Source: Methanoregulaceae archaeon | GTDB taxonomy: Archaea; Halobacteriota; Methanomicrobia; Methanomicrobiales; Methanospirillaceae | Direction: 5' to 3' | Assembly (NCBI GenBank): GCA_015660885.1 | Contig: JACTUB010000001.1 | Span: forward strand, 248,001-312,000 | DNA length: 64,000 bases | Shown here: one piece after another, positions 51,009 to 61,021 of the stretch | Layout of the letters: every line of letters begins with the position of its first letter | Numbering within the stretch: the first letter of the stretch is position 1 | Notes under the pieces: generated by a model | Databases searched by the model: none | Seen by the model: the letters and a program-made list of their open reading frames with translations, nothing else | Told to the model about the DNA's origin: nothing | Made by a program: the position numbers and the translations under genes

Positions 51009-51580
51009 AGATTGCAGAATGCCAGTGCCTTTTTACCACTACGCTCTCCATGACTCGTATTCCCGCACCACAGGAAACTCCTGTCAATGAAATCGCCGCG
51101 TCTGTCCTGGAAATGGCACGGGCTTATGAAACCGATGGGATAATGTTTTTCAGATCAGGAGATCCCGTAAATGCACTTGCATGTTTTTACTATGGGTTCG
51201 GCTGGCTGCATTTCGGCCTGTCATCAGGACTGCTGGTCGTTACAGATGCCGCTGCATGCCCGTTTGCCAGTCCACCCGAGATACTTCTATCGCCGTTCAG
51301 GGAAAGACTTGAGGAGAAGTCGCACCGTTATGCACACCTGCTGGAAACTGCCGGATCCTCAGTCATATGTGCCCCGGATCCTGCTACAAGAAGCCATGGT
51401 TTTGCCGAACGAATTCTCTTTATTGCTGAGGTTTATGCCCGGCATGGAGAACAGCTCCTGAAGTCTGGTGCACAGGAAGAAGCTCTTGCCAGTTTCAGTT
51501 ACGGGCACGGCTGGCTCGATGCCGGCGTATCTGCCGGACTCTTCCGGATTACATCAGACCGGGATCTCTTCTGTGTCTGA
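51005..51580 (+). CDS. DUF357-containing protein with two tandem DUF357-like repeats
   Basis: [40 protein letters not shown] and [40 protein letters not shown]. Confidence 0.82.
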   Translation: MKIAECQCLFTTTLSMTRIPAPQETPVNEIAASVLEMARAYETDGIMFFRSGDPVNALACFYYGFGWLHFGLSSGLLVVTDAAACPFASPPEILLSPFRERLEEKSHRYAHLLETAGSSVICAPDPATRSHGFAERILFIAEVYARHGEQLLKSGAQEEALASFSYGHGWLDAGVSAGLFRITSDRDLFCV

Positions 51581-51722
51581 TCGTGAGGATATGCCTCTCT
51601 TTGCTTGTATAAAAACATGTCCCATCATGGGTTCATCTCATAAAAAGGTTTATACTATGTCCTATAATTTGTAAAGATACCCGGCATACAAAATAATGTG
51701 TTCCTAGAAGGGAGAGAAAATA

Positions 51723-52775
51723 ATGGAGAAGTCTCAGGTAAAATGGCTCTATATTTCAGTCGGATTTTCCCTCCTGGTCTTAATCATAATCCTGTACCTT
51801 ACCATTAACGAAAATACGGTCCGGTATCTCAGGGAGATCAATCCGTTCTTCCTCCTTCTCGCGTTCATGACTCATGTACTCACGATGTGTTTCTGGGCGT
51901 TGCGTGTCAAGAAGATGTCTGGTTCGCTCGGTTACCATGTCGGTTTTGTTTATTGCCTGAACCTTGTCTTTGCCAACCTGCTGGCAGCTGCGATAACTCC
52001 CGCACAGGCCGGCGGTGAGCCGGTACGAGTGCACGAACTCTATCGGGCAAACGTACCAATCGGGGATGCAACAGCGGTGGTGATCATGGAACGGGTACTT
52101 GACGGTATCGCACTTGCTGCCCTTGCTGCGTTTGCCATGATCGTCCTTACAGACCAGTGGAAAAGTCTTGGGGCAATCTCGGAGGCAATGGTTTTCATTA
52201 CCTGGATCTTTGTCGCAGGATGTCTCTTCCTCTTCTATCTGGCGATTAGACGACCTGATGTTGTAAAAAGGGTCGTAAACCGTGGTGCACGCTTCTTCAC
52301 CCGAACATGGGAATCCACAAAGGTAGAGAAATTCGTCAAGCGGGCCGACGTGGAGATTGATAATTTCAATACTACGGTCATCAAGTTTGTTAAAAGCGCC
52401 AAGAGAGGATTGTTGTGGGGGATGCTGTTTACCCTTCTCTACTGGGTCTCTGAGATTATTACTGCCTCGCTCATCCTTGTAGGTCTCGGGCAGCCGCCAC
52501 TCATCTTAGAGTCTTTTGTGATCCAGCTCATCCTCGCAATCCTGATGATGCTTCCCCTTACACCGGGAAGTTCGGGGATTGCCGAAGTCGGAGCAACATC
52601 GATGTACGCCCTGTTCATCCCGGCATCCATTGTTGGCATCTTTGTAGTCATCTGGCGGATAGTCCTTTACTACTTTAATATAACGCTCGGTATCCTTTCA
52701 AGCCTCATTATCGTCCGTCGTGAAGCAAGGTCAAAGGAATGCACGGATGACAGTGACCTTAACTCTTATCACTGA
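51723..52775 (+). CDS. Flippase-like / lysylphosphatidylglycerol synthase TM family (UPF0104) membrane protein
   Basis: ~8 TM helices; NLLAAAITPAQAGGEPVRVHELYRANVPIGDATAVVIMERVLDGIAL; LPLTPGSSGIAEVGATSMYALF. Confidence 0.88.
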   Translation: MEKSQVKWLYISVGFSLLVLIIILYLTINENTVRYLREINPFFLLLAFMTHVLTMCFWALRVKKMSGSLGYHVGFVYCLNLVFANLLAAAITPAQAGGEPVRVHELYRANVPIGDATAVVIMERVLDGIALAALAAFAMIVLTDQWKSLGAISEAMVFITWIFVAGCLFLFYLAIRRPDVVKRVVNRGARFFTRTWESTKVEKFVKRADVEIDNFNTTVIKFVKSAKRGLLWGMLFTLLYWVSEIITASLILVGLGQPPLILESFVIQLILAILMMLPLTPGSSGIAEVGATSMYALFIPASIVGIFVVIWRIVLYYFNITLGILSSLIIVRREARSKECTDDSDLNSYH

Positions 52776-52799
52776 TGACAACGATCACTGTGCAGAGCG

Positions 52800-53252
52800 A
52801 TGCCGCAAGTCAAGTGTGAAGTGAAAGGCGTCTTTGTCGCCAGGAATGATGAAACCACCGTCCCCCTGGTTCTCCTTACAAATGGGAGCGAGCACAGTGT
52901 GCCCATCTTCATCGGGCTCTGGGAAGCAGTATCCATCAACAGCGCAAGGAACAGGGAAGTACTGGCCAGGCCATTCACTCACGATCTTTTTCTGGATCTG
53001 CTTAATAAATTTTCCATCACCCTGCACTCCATGCAGATCGATAGTATTGAGGGAGGTGTTTATTACGCCCAGCTCACGCTTTCAACAGATAACCATGTAG
53101 AGCATATTGACTGCCGGCCGAGTGACGGTATTGCCCTCGCGCTCCGTGCAGATGTCCCGATATTTGTCGATGAAAGCGTATTTGTGTCAGCCGGCCGGAA
53201 GACCGAAGATCTCCCCCATATGATTGACCTGTCTACCTTTCTGCGAAAATAA
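52800..53252 (+). CDS. Bifunctional nuclease family (DUF151) protein
   Basis: VPLVLLTNGSEHSVPIFIGLWEAVSINSARN...EGGVYYAQLTLSTDNHVEHIDCRPSDGIALALRADVPIFVDESV. Confidence 0.92.
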   Translation: MPQVKCEVKGVFVARNDETTVPLVLLTNGSEHSVPIFIGLWEAVSINSARNREVLARPFTHDLFLDLLNKFSITLHSMQIDSIEGGVYYAQLTLSTDNHVEHIDCRPSDGIALALRADVPIFVDESVFVSAGRKTEDLPHMIDLSTFLRK

Positions 53253-53261
53253 TGGGCCAGG

Positions 53262-53564
53262 TTATCTCCGCCGCAGCTTAAGTTCCCGCATCACATCGGA
53301 CAGATCGATGTCTGCTGCGCGCAATGCAACGAGAAGGTGGAAGAGAAGATCAGATGCTTCTTCGACTGTGCGTTCCTTCACTCCGTTTTTTGCAGCAATG
53401 ATGAACTCTGTTGACTCTTCACCTACCTTTTCCAGCACCTTATCGATACCCTTGTTATCTGCAAGCAGGCGGCTTGTGTAGGATTCCTCTGAAGGATTTT
53501 TTGCCCGTTCCTGAATTACCGACCAGATCTCTGCGATAATAGCGGTATCGCCGCTGCCTTTCAT
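53262..53564 (-). CDS. hisE: Phosphoribosyl-ATP diphosphatase
   Basis: ESYTSRLLADNKGIDKVLEKVGEESTEFIIAAKNGVKERTVEEASDLLFHLLVALRAADIDLSDVMREL. Confidence 0.94.
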   Translation of the reverse strand: MKGSGDTAIIAEIWSVIQERAKNPSEESYTSRLLADNKGIDKVLEKVGEESTEFIIAAKNGVKERTVEEASDLLFHLLVALRAADIDLSDVMRELKLRRR

Positions 53565-54004
53565 GCATCTTCCTCCATGAGAAGAACTTCCCCAATATCG
53601 ATCCCAAAAAATCTCCGGGAGAGGATGCGCGCTTTTTCGATATTGCATCCCGCTTTTCCAATCGCAATGCCAAGATCGCTTCTCTGCTTCACGAACACAT
53701 TCACCGGCCCGTTTTCTGCTCCCCGTTCTATCCTCGCTACCTCAGCTGGCTTGAAGATGTTCATAATAAATTCATCCGGTGATTCCGCATACTCCACCAT
53801 CTCGATCCGCTTACCAAGAACATTCTGGAGCCGTTTGATATTATCTCCCTTTTTCCCGATCGCAAGCCCCATATCTCCGGGCCGGATTACATAGATCACC
53901 CTGTCAAACCGGTCATCGATCACGCAGTCAAGCGCAGTGGATTTTGTGAGAATTCTTAATTCCTCAATGTACCTTCGCTCTTTAAAACCGATATTTCGTT
54001 CCAT
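53561..54004 (-). CDS. NusA-like KH-domain transcription factor
   Basis: FDRVIYVIRPGDMGLAIGKKGDNIKRLQNVLGKRIEMVEYAESPDEFIMNIFKPAEV...GIAIGKAGCNIEKARIL. Confidence 0.94.
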   Translation of the reverse strand: MERNIGFKERRYIEELRILTKSTALDCVIDDRFDRVIYVIRPGDMGLAIGKKGDNIKRLQNVLGKRIEMVEYAESPDEFIMNIFKPAEVARIERGAENGPVNVFVKQRSDLGIAIGKAGCNIEKARILSRRFFGIDIGEVLLMEEDA

Positions 54005-54157
54005 ATCAAATTCATTCCTATTGTATCCGCAATTTTTTGATATTCGAAATTTCAAATCCTATGGATATTATGTCCGGCAAAGCCAGACCAGGCAGTGTAG
54101 TTTAAGGAAGATCACACACTGCTAATGTAAAAAAGTTGTGAATGGATTCTGGGAAGG

Positions 54158-54889
54158 TTAACGAACCGAATAAATGATGGATACCTGTGCGGTTACGGTA
54201 ACGTCACCTGGCTGGATGGGAGTCGGGACTACGGATTTTGCAGTCGCCGCTCCTGCCTGGTAATTATCATAAACAACCGGCGTGTATCCCTGGGAGATAT
54301 CAGCACTTTGTGTACCGGTGATATTGACCCCCAGCGCAGCGGCAACAACATCCGCATCTGCCCGTGCAGAGGTCACGGCCTTTTTCAGGGCTTCAGCTCG
54401 GAGTGCCAGCGCCTGTTCGTCAGATAGCATAAACTGGATCGAGTTTGCGGTATTAATTCCGTTTGACACTGCAGTATCAATGACATTTCCCGTCTGGTTG
54501 ACGTCCTTAAGGGTTACCTGAAGGGTGTTGGTGACCCTGTAGGTCTGGATCTTCTGATTCAGCAATCCAGTTGAATCCTGGTACACCGGGTAAATCGAGT
54601 ATCCGGTAGTTTTCATTTGTTCCCTGGGGACCCCGGCAGCGACCAGTGCATCGATCACTTTTGTCATCTGCACTGCATTGTCCGACTGTGCAGTTTTTAC
54701 ATCTGCATTTTCTGTTTCAACGGCAAACGTGAGTTGTGCACGATCTGGTGTTCCCACCACAGAACCACTTCCGCTGACATGGATGACATTAATGTTTGCC
54801 GTATCGGTGGTTGCAGCTGCAGCACAACCGATTACTGCCATCGTAACAAACACGAGGGCAATTATGAAAAAGTTCAGTTTTCGCATCAT
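54158..54889 (-). CDS. SIMPL (DUF541) domain secreted protein
   Basis: VSGSGSVVGTPDRAQLTFAVETENADVKTAQSDNAVQMTKVIDALVAAGVPREQMKTTGYSIYPVY; N-terminal signal with AVIGCAAA. Confidence 0.92.
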   Translation of the reverse strand: MMRKLNFFIIALVFVTMAVIGCAAAATTDTANINVIHVSGSGSVVGTPDRAQLTFAVETENADVKTAQSDNAVQMTKVIDALVAAGVPREQMKTTGYSIYPVYQDSTGLLNQKIQTYRVTNTLQVTLKDVNQTGNVIDTAVSNGINTANSIQFMLSDEQALALRAEALKKAVTSARADADVVAAALGVNITGTQSADISQGYTPVVYDNYQAGAATAKSVVPTPIQPGDVTVTAQVSIIYSVR

Positions 54890-55022
54890 AATTATCGCAT
54901 GATCTTAATCTGAAAAAAGTTAAAGCTTGCTTTAACTGCGAAAAGAACTGCAGTTATCGATGATAACCCTGCTCACCCCCAAACTACAATATAATTGAGC
55001 ACATATAGTACCCCGATTCAGC

Positions 55023-56273
55023 ATGGGAGCAACAATCGTAGAAAAAATTTTTTCACGGAAGTGCGGCAGGGATATCCGGGCAGGCGAAGTTGTGATGGCC
55101 CCGGTTGACGGGGCAATGATCCACGATATTACCGGCCCTCTCGCTATCCAGAAGTTCTACGAGATGGGCGGATCCAGGGTTTTTGACCCTGATCATGTCA
55201 TCATGCTCTTTGACCATCAGGTGCCGGCAGACTCCATCCCTGCTGCAGAACACCATGTCTATATGCGTAAATTTGCAGCAGAGCAGCAGATCCACAACTA
55301 CGACATAAACGAAGGGGTCTGTCATCAGGTCGTGGTCGAAAAAGGGCATGCAGCACCGGGAGAGATTGTCGTAGGTGCGGATTCCCACACCTGCATGTAT
55401 GGTGCGGTCGGAGCATTTGCCACCGGCATCGGCTCAACAGATATGGGTTTCGTGCTTAAGTTCGGTGCACTGTATTTCCGTGTACCAGAGAGCATACAGG
55501 CAGAAGTAACCGGAAAATTCCAGCACAGGGTCGGGGCAAAGGACTTGATCCTCGCTATTGCCGCAGATCTCGGCGCCGATGGGGCAACCTACCAGGCGAT
55601 TGAATTCTGCGGGAAAACCATAGAAAGCCTTGACATGCCGGGCAGGATGACCTGCTGCAACATGGCAATTGAGATGGGGGCAAAGACCGGCATTGTCGCA
55701 CCTGATACGGTCACATGGGACTACTTAAAAGACCGCCGGAAGATGAAACCGTTTGCGCTGAACAGCGACCCCGATGCAGCTTACGTTGATCGGCGTACGT
55801 ATGACGTTAAGAATCTAGAACCACAGGTAGCCATACCCCATAACGTGGACCAGGGAGTGGCGGTGGGCAAGGTCGCGGGAACCCACATCGACCAGGTCTT
55901 CATCGGCTCATGCACGAATGGCAGGTTTGAGGATTTCGCAGAAGCCGCGGAAGTTCTTGGTACCAGGGCATTCTCCGGTAAGGTCCGGGTCATCATCATC
56001 CCTTCATCACGGCAAGAGTATTTGAAAACCCTGCAAGCCGGCCTGATCGAACGATTCGTTACCGCAGGGGCTCTTGTAGGGGCTCCTTCCTGCGGGCCCT
56101 GCATGGGCGGAGCGTATGGCCTGCTTGCGCCCGGTGAGATCTCTCTCTCCACCTCAAACCGGAATTTCCGGGGCCGACAGGGGAGCACGGAGGCTTTCGT
56201 CTACCTTTGTTCCCCGGCGACGGCAGCAGCAAGTGCGATGACCGGCGAGATCACTGATCCGAGAGAGGTGTGA
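55023..56273 (+). CDS. 3-isopropylmalate/homoaconitate dehydratase large subunit (LeuC/HacA)
   Basis: VVGADSHTCMYGAVGAFATGIGSTDMGFVL...VFIGSCTNGRFEDFAEAAEVL...SCGPCMGGAYGLLAPGE. Confidence 0.95.
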   Translation: MGATIVEKIFSRKCGRDIRAGEVVMAPVDGAMIHDITGPLAIQKFYEMGGSRVFDPDHVIMLFDHQVPADSIPAAEHHVYMRKFAAEQQIHNYDINEGVCHQVVVEKGHAAPGEIVVGADSHTCMYGAVGAFATGIGSTDMGFVLKFGALYFRVPESIQAEVTGKFQHRVGAKDLILAIAADLGADGATYQAIEFCGKTIESLDMPGRMTCCNMAIEMGAKTGIVAPDTVTWDYLKDRRKMKPFALNSDPDAAYVDRRTYDVKNLEPQVAIPHNVDQGVAVGKVAGTHIDQVFIGSCTNGRFEDFAEAAEVLGTRAFSGKVRVIIIPSSRQEYLKTLQAGLIERFVTAGALVGAPSCGPCMGGAYGLLAPGEISLSTSNRNFRGRQGSTEAFVYLCSPATAAASAMTGEITDPREV

Positions 56274-56275
56274 AG

Positions 56276-56773
56276 ATGCGGGTATGGAAATTTGGTGACA
56301 ATATCGATACAGATGCTATCATCCCAGGACGGTTCCTGACCATCTATGATGAGAAGGAGCTGGCGAGACACGCATTTGAAGGGACCCGCGATGACTTTGC
56401 CAAACTGGCAAAGGACGGGGATGTGATTGTCGCTGGCAGGAACTTCGGTTGCGGGTCATCCCGCGAGCATGCTCCTCTCGCTCTGAAAGGGGCCGGCATC
56501 CGGGTAATCCTTGCACAGTCCTTTGCCCGGATCTTCTTCAGGAACGCCATCAACGTCGGGCTGCTTCCCATTGTCTGTTCATATACAGGTGAGATCAAGG
56601 ATGGAAGCACCATCATTGTCCAGGAACACGAGGGAAAAGTGATTGTCGAGGGAAAAGAGTATTCGATCGAACCGGTCCCTGAATTTATGTATAACATTGT
56701 CGAAGCAGCAGGGCTTGTCGGATATGCAAAACAGTTAAAGGAGGCCCCGGTATGTACAAGATCGCATCGATAG
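56276..56773 (+). CDS. 3-isopropylmalate/homoaconitate dehydratase small subunit (LeuD/HacB)
   Basis: [31 protein letters not shown]...[46 protein letters not shown]. Confidence 0.95.
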   Translation: MRVWKFGDNIDTDAIIPGRFLTIYDEKELARHAFEGTRDDFAKLAKDGDVIVAGRNFGCGSSREHAPLALKGAGIRVILAQSFARIFFRNAINVGLLPIVCSYTGEIKDGSTIIVQEHEGKVIVEGKEYSIEPVPEFMYNIVEAAGLVGYAKQLKEAPVCTRSHR

Positions 56774-57870
56774 GTGGAGATGGGATAGGCCCTGAAATCA
56801 TCAATGAAGGTAAAAAGGTACTGGATGCGGCGGGTGAACGGTTCGGTTTTGATATCGGGTGGACTGACTTTGACATTGGCGCTGACCGATACCTTGCCAC
56901 CGGAGAACTGCTGACCGAAGACGATCTGGCAGGACTTTCGGAGTTTAAGGCAATTTATTTCGGCGCTATCGGGGACGAGCGGGTAAAACCGGGCATTTTG
57001 GAAAAGGGCATCCTCCTTGCACTCCGGTTTTATTTTGACCAGTACGTCAACCTCCGCCCGATCAAACTCCTCAACGGAGTCGAAACGCCGCTCGCAGGAA
57101 AGACACCGGCCGACATCGATTTCGTTGTAGTACGGGAAAACACCGAGGACTTTTATGTGGGGATTGGATCGCGGTTCAAGAAACACCAGAAGATCGATCT
57201 CACGATTGCCCGCGAGCTCTATTACGCCAAGTTCGGGCTGGATGTCGAGAGCGATGCCGAAGAGATCGCTTATCAGATAGGCATCGTCACCCGCGAGGGA
57301 ACACGGCGGGTCCAGGAATATGCATTTGACCTTGCCAGGAGCCGGAAGAGGAAACTGACCTCGGTCGACAAGGCAAACGTCCTTTCGGACGTGTACGGGT
57401 TGTGGAGGGATGTCTTTACCGAGACTGCCAGGTCCTATCCGGATGTCACCACCGAGTTCAATTTTGTCGACGCGATCACCATGTGGTTTGTCAAAAACCC
57501 GGAGTGGTTTGATGTCGTGGTCACTCCCAACATGTTCGGCGACATCATCACCGATCTCGGCGCCATGATCCAGGGAGGATTGGGACTTGCACCTGGCGGC
57601 AATATAAACCCGAAGAGCACCTCAATGTTTGAGCCTATCCATGGCTCTGCACCAAAATACAAAGGGATGGATGTTGCAAACCCGATCGCCACCATATGGG
57701 CAGGTTCGCTGCTGCTCGATCATCTCGGGGAGCATGAGGCCGCCACATCGATAGTTGCGGCGATAGAGAAGAGTATCATGGATGGCATGGTGACAAAAGA
57801 CATGGGTGGCTCAACGGGTACGGCGAAAGCCGGTTCGTATATTGCTGATTGCGTTAAGAAAGGGGGGTAG
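56752..57870 (+). CDS. Isopropylmalate/isocitrate dehydrogenase family (LeuB/HacD-like)
   Basis: [22 protein letters not shown]...[17 protein letters not shown]...[32 protein letters not shown]. Confidence 0.95.
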   Translation: MYKIASIGGDGIGPEIINEGKKVLDAAGERFGFDIGWTDFDIGADRYLATGELLTEDDLAGLSEFKAIYFGAIGDERVKPGILEKGILLALRFYFDQYVNLRPIKLLNGVETPLAGKTPADIDFVVVRENTEDFYVGIGSRFKKHQKIDLTIARELYYAKFGLDVESDAEEIAYQIGIVTREGTRRVQEYAFDLARSRKRKLTSVDKANVLSDVYGLWRDVFTETARSYPDVTTEFNFVDAITMWFVKNPEWFDVVVTPNMFGDIITDLGAMIQGGLGLAPGGNINPKSTSMFEPIHGSAPKYKGMDVANPIATIWAGSLLLDHLGEHEAATSIVAAIEKSIMDGMVTKDMGGSTGTAKAGSYIADCVKKGG

Positions 57871-57990
57871 GGTTCTTGAATGGAGTGAATGGGATCCTTT
57901 TTAATCACTTACCCATGCTCTGCGCTATGTAAAAAAATAGCGGTACGCAGTCAGAAGGATTGTCTGGATACTGTTGGCTGGGGATATTTC

Positions 57991-58221
57991 TTATTTCTTC
58001 TTCCAGGTCCCGGTTTTTTCATCCTTCTCATACTGTTTTTTCACCGCAGCCCACGCGACCTTGCGGGTGACCTCCTCAAGGGAAGAAGCTCCTCTCCTCT
58101 TTTCAGGGTCTGCATATTCTTCCCATGCATGGTTAAAAGCTTCCCGGTAAATTTCCTGTGCATGTGAAGGCAGGTGATTTCGTATCGAGTCGGGTAAATC
58201 CCCGATAGTTTTGTACGGCAT
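57991..58221 (-). CDS. ChaB family protein
   Basis: MPYKTIGDLPDSIRNHLPSHAQEIYREAFNHAWEEYADPEKRRGASSLEEVTRKVAWAAVKKQYEKDEKTGTWKKK. Confidence 0.93.
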   Translation of the reverse strand: MPYKTIGDLPDSIRNHLPSHAQEIYREAFNHAWEEYADPEKRRGASSLEEVTRKVAWAAVKKQYEKDEKTGTWKKK

Positions 58222-58409
58222 GATATTCTCAAAACTCCTATTTGGGGGATTGACTATAAAAAATTAAAGATAGTCCCAATTTGAACGACGGGTATGACAG
58301 GGTGTCAACGACGGAAGATTACTAAATTTCCCGTATCGGGGCGAAATAAGTTATTTTCTCCGGATTGGTCGTTGCCTGAGCCCGGTGAAGATCAGGGAAG
58401 AAATAACCC

Positions 58410-60059
58410 TCATCCTTCAGCCCTGAATACCAGCCATTCGGCTTTCCCCGCACGTTTGAACCTCACAAGGACGTAGGGACCGGTCATGCGGTGTCCATGG
58501 AAGGTGATCTCGATCTTATCGGGATCCCAGTGTTTTGTGTCATAGGTACCGTTATCCCAGATGGAGACAGTACCCGCACCATATTCACCTTCCGGGATGG
58601 TTCCTTCGAAATGCCCGTAATCAAGAGGGTGATCTTCCACCGCAACAGCGAGATGTTTCTCACCGGGGACTTCCGGCATGCCTTTTGGCACTGCCCAGCT
58701 CTTCAGTACTCCTTCACGCTCCAGCCGAAGATCATAATGCAGCCGACGTGCATGGTGTTCCTGGATGACAAAATAATTCCCTTCACCCTTGATATTTGCC
58801 AGTCCTTCCGGTTCACTGGTCACGGAAAAATCCCGTTTCTTTGTATAGTCCTCCAGTGCCTGTTCTTTCCGGGGGGTCGGTGGTTGATCACCTTGGGTGG
58901 ATTCAGCTTTCCCTGAACGAACTACCGGAGAAATTCCCCTGCCTCCGGACGAATGATCTTTATCCACCGCCACAGAATCTGCGTGGGACGAAGCAACCTG
59001 AACTTCTGCAAGCTGATCGGTAGAGCATTCTTCGGGTCTCCTGTCAGAACGGATCCTGATAAACCTGGGTATCCGCAGTCTTTTGTCACGGGTGACCGCC
59101 TGGTAAGCCACCTCGCAGACAAGAGCCGGTTCCAGCCAGATTGCCGGTTCCGCCTGTTCAAAACCGGTCAATTGGGACGTTCTGGTCTTCAGTGGCAAGA
59201 AAATTTTCAGAAGATCTGCAAGATCCCGATCAGAGAAACCTGTTCCCACCTTACCGATATACACCAGCCTCCTGTTTTTATCCTTGGTGAGAAGAGAGAC
59301 TGACGATTTTGCCTTCAGTGAAGATATTCCATTTTTCACGGGGGAAAGGTTCCCTCCTCCCTGTTCATACAGTCCCAGGATAAGGGCCCCGAATGTGGGA
59401 CTGCGGCCACCTTGCCCCAAGGTATACCCGGCGATCACACAATCGCATGTCCTTTGTGCCTTTATTTTGAGCCATGTGCTACTCCTCATGCCGGACTCGT
59501 AGAGGCTGTCTTTGCGTTTTGCCATGACACCTTCGAGTCCCTTTGCAATCGCTGCCTTATAGTAATCCTCACCTCTGGCCTCGACGGGAACTGAGAGGAT
59601 GACATGGGAACCCTCGGTAACAGATTTTTCCAGGATTTTCCTCCGCTCACTGAACGGGAGGTCTATTAAGGGTTTTTTATCTTTTTCAAGAATATCGAAC
59701 ACAATATACGTAACCGGGTTTTTTATCTCAACGGGGGCGGATCTTGCGGTACCTGTCTGCAACCGGGGCAGGAGGGATTGTATGTCCGGTTTCCCACCAC
59801 TCATAACAACAATCTCCCCGTCAAGCACAGTATGGGGCGCCAGGCTTAAGAGTTCGGCAAGCTCCGGAAACTGTCCGGCCAGTTCCCGGTCATTCCTGCT
59901 TCTTATTGAGAGTTCATCATCGACATATGCAATCGCCCGGACACCGTCCCATTTGATCTCAAAATACCATGCATCTCCATTGAACGGGCCGTCTGCTGAT
60001 CTTGAGAGCATCGGCTGGTATCTGGATTTCATGGATATTCTGGTGACCATTGTCTTCAT
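58410..60059 (-). CDS. ligD: NHEJ ATP-dependent DNA ligase (LigD ligase domain) with C-terminal 3'-phosphoesterase domain
   Basis: WYFEIKWDGVRAIAYVDD ligase motif I; C-term FVIQEHHARRLHYDLRLEREGVLKSWAVPKG...EDHPLDYGHFEGTIPEGEYGAGTVSIWDNGTY PE domain. Confidence 0.95.
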   Translation of the reverse strand: MKTMVTRISMKSRYQPMLSRSADGPFNGDAWYFEIKWDGVRAIAYVDDELSIRSRNDRELAGQFPELAELLSLAPHTVLDGEIVVMSGGKPDIQSLLPRLQTGTARSAPVEIKNPVTYIVFDILEKDKKPLIDLPFSERRKILEKSVTEGSHVILSVPVEARGEDYYKAAIAKGLEGVMAKRKDSLYESGMRSSTWLKIKAQRTCDCVIAGYTLGQGGRSPTFGALILGLYEQGGGNLSPVKNGISSLKAKSSVSLLTKDKNRRLVYIGKVGTGFSDRDLADLLKIFLPLKTRTSQLTGFEQAEPAIWLEPALVCEVAYQAVTRDKRLRIPRFIRIRSDRRPEECSTDQLAEVQVASSHADSVAVDKDHSSGGRGISPVVRSGKAESTQGDQPPTPRKEQALEDYTKKRDFSVTSEPEGLANIKGEGNYFVIQEHHARRLHYDLRLEREGVLKSWAVPKGMPEVPGEKHLAVAVEDHPLDYGHFEGTIPEGEYGAGTVSIWDNGTYDTKHWDPDKIEITFHGHRMTGPYVLVRFKRAGKAEWLVFRAEG

Positions 60060-61021
60060 TTCGCAGAAAGTGTCGAGAGAGTCTCTTTGAGCGCCTGCAT
60101 CAGTTCTTTTGCCTCCTCCGGATGAGGTTCCGCATATACTACCTTTTCCCCCGCGAGCTTCTTTTCGATGAGATTCATTACCGCTTCCCGGTACCGGTCA
60201 TGGTAATCATTCATGGAAAAATCCCCGGACAGGTCATTAATGATCCGCTTCGCAAGCGCAAGCTCGGCCTCCTTGGGGGCAGGAAGATCGGCTGATGTTA
60301 TGAATGCCTGAGGGAGAGTGACCTCATCTGCGTACCGGAGCGTTGTTAATATGAGTCCGCCCCCATAAGCGTGAACTACAACAGGATACTCCTTTGTTCG
60401 GAGGGTAATAGTCCCGATTGCTGCTCTGCCAAGGTCTTGGAGAGCGGTAACAAAAAGGCTGTATGCCTCCTCGCTCCGGTCAGGAGTCAGGATATAGGAA
60501 GTCTCAAAATAGACCGGGTCTAAGGAGAGGTAAAAGACAAATTTCTCAATCCTGATCTTCCTGTTCGATTCGGGCATGATCGCCTTGAGTTCTTCGGGTT
60601 CGAAGATCACATATTCTCCTTTGCGCACCTCATATCCTTTGACAGTCTCCGCCCAGGGGATTACCCGGTCGTCCTTTGTACAGACCCGGTCGTACCGGAG
60701 TGGTTGCCCATCCGCTTTATGGAGCAGCCTGAATGATACTGACAGGTCCCTGACCATCGTATGGAGCCTGACCGGAACATTGACAAGTCCGATAGTAATG
60801 CTACCGCTCCAGAATGGTCTTCCCGCCTTACCCTGTTGTGTACTTTCTCCCGGGTGCGGGATTACCGGGGCTGCAGCCTTCCCTTTTTTCTCGTTATCTT
60901 TTTCTGAAATTTCTGCCATTGGAGTTGCTGTGGTGGCAGTTACGCTTCTGGATTTTATCCTTGCCTTATCTCCTGATACATTTTTCTGGGTATTACTTCC
61001 CGATCTTCTGCTTGTTGTCAA
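60056..61021 (-). CDS. ku: Ku protein (NHEJ)
   Basis: RPFWSGSITIGLVNVPVRLHTMVRDLSVSFRLLHKADGQPLRYDRVCTKDDRVIPWAETVKGYEVRKGEYVIFEPEELKAI; ~55 aa basic N-terminal extension. Confidence 0.95.
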   Translation of the reverse strand: MTTSRRSGSNTQKNVSGDKARIKSRSVTATTATPMAEISEKDNEKKGKAAAPVIPHPGESTQQGKAGRPFWSGSITIGLVNVPVRLHTMVRDLSVSFRLLHKADGQPLRYDRVCTKDDRVIPWAETVKGYEVRKGEYVIFEPEELKAIMPESNRKIRIEKFVFYLSLDPVYFETSYILTPDRSEEAYSLFVTALQDLGRAAIGTITLRTKEYPVVVHAYGGGLILTTLRYADEVTLPQAFITSADLPAPKEAELALAKRIINDLSGDFSMNDYHDRYREAVMNLIEKKLAGEKVVYAEPHPEEAKELMQALKETLSTLSAK

